Source: an uncultured Oscillospiraceae bacterium (lineage in GTDB: Bacteria > Bacillota > Clostridia > Oscillospirales > Oscillospiraceae). Taken from it: a stretch of 18,157 nucleotides of DNA. The notes beneath the pieces were generated by a model. That model ran no database searches, was not told where the DNA came from, and saw only the letters and a list, made by a program, of their open reading frames with translations. Positions 1 through 6,826 of this stretch are shown here, one piece after another. The DNA lies in the NCBI GenBank assembly GCA_910588625.1, contig CAJUQN010000055.1:1-18157 (forward strand). Direction: 5' to 3'. The position numbers and the translations under genes were made by a program. How positions within the stretch are numbered: the stretch's first letter is position 1; every line of letters begins with the position of its first letter.

Positions 1-36
1 AATTACATTTTTTCCTCGGCGTTTTCTTTCATTTTA

Positions 37-1077
37 TCATCGGCGCTGACAATTGTAGCAGACATAACGCACCCGGCGGCGGAACACCGTCCCGCCTTTC
101 AAGTTGTGCCGGACGGTGCCGTTGGTGGTGAGCGTCAACCTGCCCCCGCAGTGCCCGCAGAAAATGTTGCCGGAGAGAAGCGCCTGGCCGCTGATGTTCT
201 TTGGCATGGTCCGCTGTGCGTTGAATTCGTTGACCCGCTCCGCCATCAGCTTCTGGGCCAAGGCGAAGGTGACCGGGTCTACGATCTGGAGCTCCTCAAA
301 GATCTCGGACTGGCTCTCGCCGCTGCGCAGAACGCCAGTATAAGCGATATTGTGCAGGATGTGCCCCACCGTGGCCTCGTGCCAGTTGGTGCCGCTTCGG
401 GTTTTGATGCCCTGGCCGCTGATCATGTTGGCGATCTTGGAGCGGCCATAGCCGGAGCCCACGCACAGGTTGAACATCATCCGCACCACCCGGGCCTCGT
501 CCTCGTCGATCTCCAGCTTGCAGACCTCATGCTTTCTCTTGTTGAGGATGCCGCTGGGCGCCAGCCGGTAGCCGTAGGGGACGCCGCCGCCCCGGAACCG
601 GCCCTCCTGCACCATCTGGCCCATGGCCGTCTTGGTGCGGATGGAGGTTTTCTGGCTCTCGCCGTCCGCCTGCCAGTAGCGGATGTAGTTGGTGAGGCGG
701 TCCGTGTGGGACTCGAAGCGCTGCTCTCCCTCGTTGACGCTCCACACCCGGATGCCATGCTTCACAAACCACTCCACCACGAAGGGCGTCTCGTCCGATT
801 TGCGGCCCAGGCGGTCGAACATGAACACCAGCAGGATGTCGAACTTGCCCTGCTCGGCCCGCTTTTTGATGAGCTGCAGCTTGTCCCGGTCGTTGGCGCT
901 GACTTTGTAGCCGGACACGCCGGTCTCCTGCTCCTCGTTCACGATGACCCAGCCCATTTTGTCGGCGAAGTCCCGGCAGGCTTTGCGCTGGACCGGGATG
1001 TCCGCCTGGTTCAGCTCGTCGTGGTCGACCTGCTTGGTCGTGGAAACACGATATAAACAATCCACTCTTTCAGCCAT
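37..1077 (-). CDS. Large serine recombinase, C-terminally truncated
   Basis: This is a serine site-specific recombinase of the large (resolvase plus recombinase domain) family, which cuts and rejoins DNA at att sites through a 5' phosphoserine. The N-terminal catalytic domain shows LYRVST (nucleophilic Ser near residue 12) and FMFDRLGR. The central recombinase domain follows (GRFRGGGVPYGYRL, then ALLSGNIFCGHCGG). The frame stops inside the zinc ribbon: the first CGHCGG pair is present, the second is CYNC, and QRR then runs into TGA TAA. At 346 residues it lacks the C-terminal coiled-coil region present in the 543-residue relative at 9536-11167, to which it is clearly related. The start at 1077 has GGAAGGATGG upstream. 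The stop lies 36 bases from the window edge, so a frameshifted continuation cannot be assessed. It may be inactive or a natural short form. Confidence 0.85.
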   Translation of the reverse strand: MAERVDCLYRVSTTKQVDHDELNQADIPVQRKACRDFADKMGWVIVNEEQETGVSGYKVSANDRDKLQLIKKRAEQGKFDILLVFMFDRLGRKSDETPFVVEWFVKHGIRVWSVNEGEQRFESHTDRLTNYIRYWQADGESQKTSIRTKTAMGQMVQEGRFRGGGVPYGYRLAPSGILNKRKHEVCKLEIDEDEARVVRMMFNLCVGSGYGRSKIANMISGQGIKTRSGTNWHEATVGHILHNIAYTGVLRSGESQSEIFEELQIVDPVTFALAQKLMAERVNEFNAQRTMPKNISGQALLSGNIFCGHCGGRLTLTTNGTVRHNLKGGTVFRRRVRYVCYNCQRR

Positions 1078-1241
1078 TTTGTATCCATCCTTCCAATCAT
1101 CATGTGCAAACAGGTGGGAGGATCGGATACCTTCAATCTTAAATTTTCAAGGTGCCATGGCTTCCGCCACACCGATTATCCCACAATCTGCGGGGAATGT
1201 CCAGTCAATTCGCCGAACAGCTTCGGCGGTTCGGATTTGCA

Positions 1242-1279
1242 AAAACGGCACTGCCCCAGTGAGGGAACAGCGCCGTTTT
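1242..1279 (-). terminator. Intrinsic terminator after the Rpn nuclease gene
   Basis: The arms aaaacggc-a-ctg and cag-c-gccgtttt form a stem interrupted by one mismatch around a 14-nt loop. On the minus strand the stem ends in ccgttttt. It lies 18 bases past the stop of the Rpn C-terminal half, where its terminator would be expected. A smaller hairpin (cgccgaa/ttcggcg, 1211-1228) follows in the same direction. The remainder of 1078-1296 shows no gene, only the upstream region of the truncated recombinase. Confidence 0.7.
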
Positions 1280-1296
1280 CCTTTTCGAGAAAATTC

Positions 1297-1836
1297 CTAT
1301 TGCTTCTGGAGCAGGTCAGTGTACTTGGGACGGTCTGTCTCAGGTACACCCAAGGTTTCCATCGCCTTTTCCAACGACCAGCCGGTGTTGGTCATTAGGT
1401 TGCGGATGGAGGCCAGAAGTCCTTCGGCGCGGCCCTCGGCACGGCCCAAATCTCTCACACCTTCACTCAAATTACACATCTGATGCACCTCCGCTTCCAG
1501 TGTCTCCGTCATGGGGATATCGAATTCTTCCTGCAACACCTGCCGTTTTTCAGCTTCCCCAGCTTTCGGGGACAGAAGCACATCCAACAGCTTCAGTATC
1601 CCGTCATAGTTTTCCCCATCGGCACCGCCCAGACACACCATGACCATAGTCATCAAATCGTAGTGCCTGACGGGTTCCTTTACGTTTCCAACCAGGTTCT
1701 CCTCCGTCAGCCGGTATCGGGTAATACTGTTCCGGCGGTTCTTCGGCGGGTCCATGCAGATAAAAACCGAGTAGACCTTCTTGATGTTCTGGTATTCCTC
1801 GTGAACGAATTCGGTCCCATACTGGGCCGAAATCAT
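1297..1836 (-). pseudogene. C-terminal half of PD-(D/E)XK (Rpn-type) nuclease, split by insertion
   Basis: This is the distal part of a Rpn-family / PD-(D/E)XK nuclease family transposase protein. It begins MISAQYGTEFVHEEY and contains the family phrases KKVYSVFICMDPPK and ITRYRLTEENLVGN. It ends with the usual helical tail carrying GRAEGRAEGLLAS. The catalytic part is absent here and lies at 9039-9473 on the same strand. The two halves share the overlap CCRM at the 9-bp repeat, and joining them restores one frame (145 residues up to the shared Met, plus 178 more). No ribosome binding site precedes the ATG at 1836, so this half is probably silent while the element is inserted. Confidence 0.85.
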
Positions 1837-1841
1837 CCGGC
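1833..1841. repeat. Attachment core repeat, left end
   Basis: The sequence tcatccggc is identical to 9038-9046 and in the same orientation. With a two-base mismatch the identity continues to caat (tcatccggcNNcaat). The core encodes part of the Cys-Arg-Met-Ile segment of the interrupted nuclease. Confidence 0.75.
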
Positions 1842-1946
1842 TGCAATGCTTAGTGTTATATTCTAACGAATTTTGCTTTAGAAATATGATACTCTGCTCT
1901 TTTGATTATTTGATATATCCATATTATCCAGCCTATACGATGGGCT

Positions 1947-1975
1947 GTTATCAATTTGTTATCAGCAGTGATAAC
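1947..1975. promoter_or_regulatory. Candidate integrase arm-type sites, left end
   Basis: Two direct GTTATCA heptamers (1947-1953, 1958-1964) stand 11 bp apart, one helical turn. An inverted copy TGATAAC at 1969-1975 forms a palindrome with the second. The same 11-bp spaced pair in the same orientation recurs at 8961-8978 near the other end. Short direct repeats inside both ends are typical arm sites of tyrosine integrases of the Tn916/lambda type; binding here is inferred. The rest of 1842-2074 shows only a small hairpin (ggaaaca/tgtttcc, 2020-2037) and no gene. Confidence 0.5.
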
Positions 1976-2074
1976 GGTAGTAAAGGGACTTATTGTAGTA
2001 ATTATACCACAAGGAGCGAGGAAACACAACTGTTTCCAGTCTATTTCAGCATTCTCATAAGCTGGAATATTGGC

Positions 2075-3742
2075 TCAGCCCCAACCGCTCCCCGTAGTGA
2101 TAGCTTCGGGAGTGTTTGCGTAATCCCATTGATGGTCAGTTGCAGCCATGTCATCGCTGGTGATATTGAAGAACCTCCAATCCTTTTCTCCTCCGCCTCC
2201 CCACGCCTGACGGTTAGCATCCCAAGTTACATCCGTGCAATACCAGTCTCCATCCAGTCGAACCATGTTCCAACCATGATCTTCCTGACTGGCAAAGCTT
2301 GCGCCAGCAATGGTAATACACTCCACTTCGGCTAAATCCATAAGCAATTGAAAGGTTGTAATATACCCCAAGCATATCGCTGTGCGGTTCACAAGTCCCC
2401 CGTAGGGAGTGGCAGATTCGCCAGAGGTTTCTTCCATTACATCCTGGTATGCTCCATCATAATTCACGTTGCTGACCAACCAGTTGTAAATGGCAATCTC
2501 CTTTTCTAAATCGCTCATGCCTTCTTTCAAGACCTCATTTAGCACCACTTTGGCCGCATCATATATCTCTCTGTCATAGCTGGACAGTTCAGAAACATCA
2601 CCTGTTTTCCAAGCGGCTCGGATGGAAGTGGTGTCATAAAAGGACATATCAATCTTGTTTGGCTGAACAAACATTATACGACCTGGATAGTTTGGGTCTT
2701 CTTCCCGAAACTCTTCATTCCGTTCTGAGAACGTAATACCCAATGTCCCTGCCGTTCGGTCAAAGGCTGTTGCTGTCTGTTCCGCATCTTTACAGGCCAG
2801 TAGGACAGTATATACATATTCTTCCGAACCAGCAACAGCGGTAAAAGACATGGCCTGACTTAGCATAGACTTCTGCTCAGCATCATCTTGAAACAAGAGT
2901 TGCTTACTATTTAAGTACCAATCCAGACATTTCCTGACATCAGAAGATAGCGCCCAATTATTTGCACCGGTCATCACTGCCACCTCAAAAGCAAAGTCAT
3001 CCGTCCCCCGTGCAATAGCGCAATCCATCCACTGACCCCGGTTTAAACCGTAACTGTCCATAATATAGGCGTCCAGAGTATTCAAGTCGCTGTTATCCAG
3101 CAACTCTAAACTTGTTACCTCTATCCCGCAGTAGGACACCAGCCAATCCCGCAACTCCTTTACATCAGTGATAGCATCTGCGGGTATGGTAGGTTCTGGC
3201 TTAGGAAGGATTTCCCCCTTGAGGGCCTGGGTAACGACCTCAGATGCCCCATCCGTATCCGGGCAAATGAATAGCGCCACAAACGGCCCATCCTGAATAA
3301 TTCTGCCATTTGCCACCATGTCTGCCTCCGCAGGGGCATAGCCCACAAAGTCCCCCTGCCTGTTAGCAATGTAATCTTCCAATGCAGTGACCGCCTGAGT
3401 AGCAGTTGTGCTTTCTTCCATGCACAGCACAGCAATTTCAAATGCGGACATTCCAGTGGCACGGAACACTGCCGCATCTTCCCACAGGTCTTGAAGCCCA
3501 TAGACATTTTCTATGTAGAATGTTATTGTCTCGCAGTCCAAATCTGCATAAAGGAACTCCAAATCATCATCCTCATATCCAGAGTGTTCAAAGGCCATAC
3601 GGGCCAGTTCACCAACAGTCCACTCTATTTCCGCAACAGTTGGAGAAACGGTTGCGGTGGATTCTGACGCAGGTTCCTGACATGCGCTTAACAACGTCAG
3701 CAACAGCGCAACACATAGTAGCAGGGAAAGGGTTCTTTTCAT
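2075..3742 (-). CDS. Lipoprotein with DUF4358-like repeats and a transglutaminase-like domain
   Basis: This is a secreted, membrane-anchored protein of 555 residues. The N-terminus MKRTLSLLLCVALLLTLLSAC is a lipoprotein signal peptide with lipobox LSAC and Cys21 as the lipidation site. Residues of roughly 35-190 and 195-345 resemble each other and DUF4358 domains (AFEIAVLCMEES versus AFEVAVMTGANN). The C-terminal third is transglutaminase-like, with Cys457 (RTAICLGY), His489 (EDHGWNMV) and Asp504 (CTDVTWD) in the order of the catalytic triad. Such domains act as cysteine proteases, amidases or transamidases on surface proteins or peptides; the substrate cannot be told. It has its own consensus promoter and AGGAGG site. 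It appears more AT-rich than the neighbouring mobility genes, which fits passenger cargo acquired separately. Confidence 0.85.
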   Translation of the reverse strand: MKRTLSLLLCVALLLTLLSACQEPASESTATVSPTVAEIEWTVGELARMAFEHSGYEDDDLEFLYADLDCETITFYIENVYGLQDLWEDAAVFRATGMSAFEIAVLCMEESTTATQAVTALEDYIANRQGDFVGYAPAEADMVANGRIIQDGPFVALFICPDTDGASEVVTQALKGEILPKPEPTIPADAITDVKELRDWLVSYCGIEVTSLELLDNSDLNTLDAYIMDSYGLNRGQWMDCAIARGTDDFAFEVAVMTGANNWALSSDVRKCLDWYLNSKQLLFQDDAEQKSMLSQAMSFTAVAGSEEYVYTVLLACKDAEQTATAFDRTAGTLGITFSERNEEFREEDPNYPGRIMFVQPNKIDMSFYDTTSIRAAWKTGDVSELSSYDREIYDAAKVVLNEVLKEGMSDLEKEIAIYNWLVSNVNYDGAYQDVMEETSGESATPYGGLVNRTAICLGYITTFQLLMDLAEVECITIAGASFASQEDHGWNMVRLDGDWYCTDVTWDANRQAWGGGGEKDWRFFNITSDDMAATDHQWDYANTPEAITTGSGWG

Positions 3743-3791
3743 CTTTGAATATGCCTCCTAATGTAAATCCGAGGAAAACTTTACCCTCCTC

Positions 3792-3820
3792 ATTATAACA
3801 ACAAAAATACCTGCTGACAA
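3792..3820 (-). promoter_or_regulatory. Sigma-A promoter of the lipoprotein gene
   Basis: On the minus strand TTGTCA (3815-3820) is separated by 17 bp from TATAAT (3792-3797). The AGGAGG ribosome binding site (3754-3759) lies 11 nt before the ATG at 3742. The promoter sits directly after the relaxase terminator, so the cargo gene is transcribed independently. Confidence 0.75.
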
Positions 3821-3824
3821 GCAC

Positions 3825-3859
3825 AAAACAGGAGGGCGCTCACTGCGCCCTCCTGTTTT
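3825..3859 (-). terminator. Terminator after the MobV relaxase gene
   Basis: A perfect 15-bp stem (aaaacaggagggcgc / gcgccctcctgtttt) with a 5-nt loop lies 5 bases beyond the relaxase stop codon. The closing strand ends in gtttt on the minus strand. It separates the xis-int-ATPase-mob transcript from the lipoprotein promoter. Confidence 0.8.
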
Positions 3860-3864
3860 AGTGA

Positions 3865-5208
3865 TTATCGTGCGCCTGCTCTCGCTTTTTGCCTTGCCCC
3901 TCGCCTCCGTTCCTTTTCAGCTTGTTCCTGCTGGTGAGCGGCTTCCAATATCCTCTCTGCCTGTTCCGGGCCAATGGCCCGCCTGACCCGCTCATAGTCC
4001 CTGACCTGCCCCTTAAGGCTGTCCCTCTCGGCGCAGACCTCATAAATTCTGGCTAAAAGGGAGCTGTTCTTGCCAACCTCCCGGTCATAGGCACTCTGCA
4101 ACCTCTCAAATCTGCTCTTGAGGTCGAAGTAGGCCCGGTAGACCGAGCGCAGCACCTTGACGATCTTCTCCCAAAGAGGCTTGGTTTTCTTCTCCCGGTA
4201 GGACTTGGCGCTCTCCAGTGGCCCCGCCTCCGGCAAAGTCCGCTCCGGGTCGTCAGAGAAGTCCGCCGCCAGCTTTTCCATGCCCTTCAGCAACGGGGCC
4301 ACATCGTCCAGCTGGGCCTTTGCCTGGGCCGCTTTCTTTTCGGCGGCGTCTGCCTCCTTTTTCCTTTTCTCGGCCTCGGCCTGGGCCAGCACAGTTGCCG
4401 CTTGAAGCTGGGCAAGCCGCTCCCTCTCACGCTCCACCTTAAACTGCGTGACCGTCAAATGTTCCTCGGAACTGCCCCGTTCCCCTCGTTCCAGGTCATC
4501 ATACCCGGCGTTCCGCATGGCCCGGAAAAAATCGTCCTGCAAAACGCTGTACGACTTTTTGAGGACGGGCTTTCCCTTGGCGGTCAAGAGCGGTTCGCCA
4601 GTCAAATCATCAACGGCGGGCTTTGAGGCCCACTTCTTGCTCATGCTCACCTGCATGATGGTTTCCTTGACTTTGCCCACCAGGGACTTGTCCTTGCACC
4701 GCTTTGTCCATCGGACTTCCTTCTGTACCACCGGGACATAAACCACATGGAGGTGGTAGTGGTACACGTCCTCCCCCAGCGCCTCGGACATGGCCCGGTT
4801 GCGCTCGTCGGCGTGCATGACCGCCGACAAAATATATTGCTCTCCGCCTACAATTTCTATTGCGGATTTGTAAGCGTCGGTGTAGAATTGTTTTGCGAAG
4901 TCATAGCCGCCATGATTGTAGAAGTAGGCGGAGTTGACATCAAAGACCAGCTCTCCATACCGAAAGGCATCCGCCTTAATGCCACGGGTGGAGATCACGC
5001 CATCGGCCTCCATCTGTACGAACATCTCCTGATACCCGGCGGAGGGAGTTTTGAAGTGGATGTTGAGCGGTGTCCGTTCCGGCACAATGTCCTGATTGAC
5101 GTAGGAATCCTTTTCCCGTTCGTTGTGCTGCTGGGTGTTCCCGATTTTGGTGGCTGTCAGCCTCATATTCCTTGCGTTAGTACGGTCAATGCCGTCGCCT
5201 CTTGCCAT
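3865..5208 (-). CDS. mobV: MobV-family relaxase (plasmid mobilization/recombination protein)
   Basis: This relaxase nicks oriT and pilots the transferred strand during mobilization by a helper conjugation system. Numbered from ATG 5208 (447 residues), it shows the MobV motifs: QQHNERE (about 27-32), a downstream N-x-DI...LN segment, and MHADE (His132, Asp134, Glu135). The histidine triad YHYHLHVVYVPV (His150, His152, His154) binds metal. The C-terminal half is alanine/lysine/glutamate-rich coiled coil (roughly 265-310), followed by a second charged helical stretch. A GTG at 5214 is in frame, but AGGAGG at 5218-5223 is only 3 nt from it and 9 nt from ATG 5208, so the ATG was chosen. The candidate oriT is immediately upstream, as is usual for MobV systems. 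A strong terminator follows. Confidence 0.93.
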   Translation of the reverse strand: MARGDGIDRTNARNMRLTATKIGNTQQHNEREKDSYVNQDIVPERTPLNIHFKTPSAGYQEMFVQMEADGVISTRGIKADAFRYGELVFDVNSAYFYNHGGYDFAKQFYTDAYKSAIEIVGGEQYILSAVMHADERNRAMSEALGEDVYHYHLHVVYVPVVQKEVRWTKRCKDKSLVGKVKETIMQVSMSKKWASKPAVDDLTGEPLLTAKGKPVLKKSYSVLQDDFFRAMRNAGYDDLERGERGSSEEHLTVTQFKVERERERLAQLQAATVLAQAEAEKRKKEADAAEKKAAQAKAQLDDVAPLLKGMEKLAADFSDDPERTLPEAGPLESAKSYREKKTKPLWEKIVKVLRSVYRAYFDLKSRFERLQSAYDREVGKNSSLLARIYEVCAERDSLKGQVRDYERVRRAIGPEQAERILEAAHQQEQAEKERRRGARQKARAGAR

Positions 5209-5262
5209 AGGCACGTTCCTCCTGATTGTAGATTGATGTGGTACGGGGCATCGTCGAGGGAG

Positions 5263-5322
5263 ACACTTCTGCGGAAGTGTAATAACCCACTATGACACTT
5301 TCGCCCCGTTGGTGCGAAAGTG
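5263..5322 (-). promoter_or_regulatory. Candidate origin of transfer (oriT) for the MobV relaxase
   Basis: Reading the minus strand, a hairpin (cactttcg/cgaaagtg, 5296-5322) is followed by catagtgggttatt (5281-5294) and a second hairpin (acacttc/gaagtgt, 5263-5280). The TAGTGGG-TTATTAC segment closely resembles the pMV158-type MobV nick region, TAGTGTG/TTATAC, which also follows an inverted repeat. By analogy the nick would fall between 5286 and 5285. It lies about 55-115 bp upstream of the relaxase start. No functional evidence is available from sequence. Confidence 0.55.
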
Positions 5323-5448
5323 CCGTGGGCTCTCCGAGGGGGTATGGGGGCTTTGCCCCCGGCAACTGCGGTTGCCTCCCCCAGCAGGGCCGCCCTTTGA
5401 AAAGGGCACCCTGCACCCCGCCTAAACTTTGACACTCGCCGTTGGGCA

Positions 5449-5475
5449 GGGGGGAAAGGCACAGCCTTTCCCCCC
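5449..5475. repeat. GC-rich hairpin upstream of mobV
   Basis: A perfect 12-bp inverted repeat (ggggggaaaggc / gcctttcccccc) has a 3-nt loop. Smaller hairpins precede it, including gggggctttgccccc near 5344-5358 and gcccttt/aagggc near 5391-5406. None is followed by a T-run on the minus strand, so a structural or origin role is as likely as termination. Confidence 0.5.
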
Positions 5476-5495
5476 ACCCGGCCAGTGTTCTCCGT

Positions 5496-5575
5496 GGGCC
5501 AAAAGTCAAGGGGTTCGGGTTGTATTGCCTTGCGGCAATCTCCACCCCCAGGTATGGCCCCTTGACTTTTGGCCC
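5496..5575. repeat. Long perfect inverted repeat with nested hairpin
   Basis: The arms gggccaaaagtcaagggg (5496-5513) and ccccttgacttttggccc (5558-5575) are perfect 18-bp complements. They enclose 44 bp that contain a further hairpin, attgcc-ttgc-ggcaat (5524-5539). The cruciform-like structure sits in the ATPase-relaxase gap beside iteron-like repeats, so a part in replication initiation of the excised circle is plausible but inferred. Confidence 0.6.
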
Positions 5576-5581
5576 CGCTCC

Positions 5582-5667
5582 CCGTGACGGCCGTGACGAC
5601 CGTGACGATGTTTTACACACCGCCCCCGCTCTCAAAAAAGCCGTCACAGCCGTCACGGTCGTCACGC
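5582..5667. repeat. Two inverted sets of three 9-bp iteron-like repeats (candidate oriV)
   Basis: Three tandem 9-mers (ccgtgacgg, ccgtgacga, ccgtgacga; 5582-5608) are mirrored by three inverted ones (ccgtcacag, ccgtcacgg, tcgtcacgc; 5641-5667). A 32-bp spacer containing tttt and an A-run separates them. The second set overlaps the last codons and stop of the RepA-like ATPase gene. Tandem short repeats next to a replication gene are characteristic of origins. The two sets could equally pair as one 27-bp imperfect hairpin. Origin function is inferred. Confidence 0.5.
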
Positions 5668-6822
5668 TTGGGGCGGTTCCAGGGTGAGGGTGATACTTCT
5701 CCCGGCGTGGCTCCTGCTGTTCTCATAGCGGATATGGTACTCCGCCGCCAGCCTCCCGGCCCGGACATTCAGCCGCATCGCCAGGGCGTTGGGCTTCATG
5801 TCGGTCTGGATAGCCGCCGCCAGCTCCGTGGCGGTGCCGCCCCAGGCGGGCCTGTCCGCCGTCACAAGGGCGGCAACGGCCTCCAATACCGGGTCGGGCG
5901 GTTCCACCCACGGCTCCGTTTCCAGCCGTTCCAGCTCCCACACAAGCCGCTCCCTGTCCTTGGTGAGATACATCCGCTGGTCTTGCTGGTCACGCCCTGC
6001 CACGTCCAGAATGGCGCTGCCGTCCGTCCGCTTCTCCTTTTGAAGAAGAAAGGCCCCGTCCGCAGCTCCCAACAGGCCGTTGGTGCCGGAAATCATATCA
6101 AACTTATCATCGGCCTGTTGCTTTCGGGTGTGGTGTACCAGCAGGAGACAGATACCGCAATCATCGGCAAGGCGTTTCAGCTTGCCAACCACCTCGTAAT
6201 CGTTGGCATAGCTGTACTTGTCCCCACCAGCCTCCCGGATTTTCTGGAGGGTGTCAATGATAATCAGTTTGGTGCCTGGGTATTGATGAACGAACTTTTT
6301 TAGCTGTTCCTCCAAGCCAAGGCCGAGCTGTTTGGCATAGGTTGCAAAGAGCAGGTCATTGGTGCCGTCTGTACCAAACATTCGATACAGACGCCCCTGC
6401 AAGCGGCGGTGGTCGTCCTCCAACGCCAGATAGAGGACGGTGCCCTTGTGGACGGGGTAGCCCCACAGGGGGAGGCCCATGCTCACATGGTAGGCAAGCT
6501 GGGCCATCAGGAACGACTTGCCCACCTTGGGCGCTCCCGCAAAGAGGTACGTCCCAGGGTAGAGCAGACCGTCAATGATTGGCGGTCTGCTCTGGTAGAC
6601 GTTCTGGTAAAGCTCGTTCATTGAAACCGTATAGAGATAGGCCGGGTCGCTTGTCCGTTGAAGTTCCCGAAGAATATCCTCCATACTTTCATCCTGGGGG
6701 TTGTTTTCGGTAGCCGCTTCTGATATACTGTCCGTGGTACATATTTGTGAAATGGGCTGTTCCCCGTCTGCGCCAACAGACGGATATGGGACAGTCCCTT
6801 TCGTATTCTGGAAATCCATCAA
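5662..6822 (-). CDS. RepA-like AAA ATPase (RecA-fold helicase family)
   Basis: This is a 386-residue P-loop ATPase of the RepA/DnaB-type RecA-fold group common on clostridial mobilizable elements; it probably supports autonomous replication of the excised element. Walker A is GAPKVGKS (about residues 96-103), followed by LYLALED, Walker B LIIID (186-190) and LLLVHHTRK (227-234), the motif order of RepA-like hexameric helicases. The C-terminal 90 residues look like a DNA-binding winged-helix region (TATELAAAIQTDMKPNALAMRL). Translation could begin at TTG 6822 or the adjacent ATG 6819; the GGAG site sits 11 or 14 nt away, overlapping the integrase end. The integrase stop is 4 bp upstream, so the genes are cotranscribed. 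The gene ends within the iteron-like repeats. Confidence 0.85.
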   Translation of the reverse strand: MMDFQNTKGTVPYPSVGADGEQPISQICTTDSISEAATENNPQDESMEDILRELQRTSDPAYLYTVSMNELYQNVYQSRPPIIDGLLYPGTYLFAGAPKVGKSFLMAQLAYHVSMGLPLWGYPVHKGTVLYLALEDDHRRLQGRLYRMFGTDGTNDLLFATYAKQLGLGLEEQLKKFVHQYPGTKLIIIDTLQKIREAGGDKYSYANDYEVVGKLKRLADDCGICLLLVHHTRKQQADDKFDMISGTNGLLGAADGAFLLQKEKRTDGSAILDVAGRDQQDQRMYLTKDRERLVWELERLETEPWVEPPDPVLEAVAALVTADRPAWGGTATELAAAIQTDMKPNALAMRLNVRAGRLAAEYHIRYENSRSHAGRSITLTLEPPQA

Positions 6823-6826
6823 ATGA

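Noticed and set aside
106..1056. Long plus-strand frame opposite the truncated recombinase
   Set aside because: It mirrors the codon positions of a clear recombinase gene in GC-rich DNA and shows no family motif.
1842..2074. Additional gene between the left attachment core and the lipoprotein
   Set aside because: The frame there runs across the lipoprotein gene on the opposite strand. Only arm-site repeats and a small hairpin are visible.
5186..5665. Minus-strand frame of 159 codons across the ATPase-relaxase gap
   Set aside because: It runs through hairpins, iteron-like repeats and the candidate oriT, has no ribosome binding site and has low-complexity composition.
5582..5667. CRISPR array
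   Set aside because: The repeats are only 9 bp, tandem without spacers, and present in two inverted sets; no cas gene is near.
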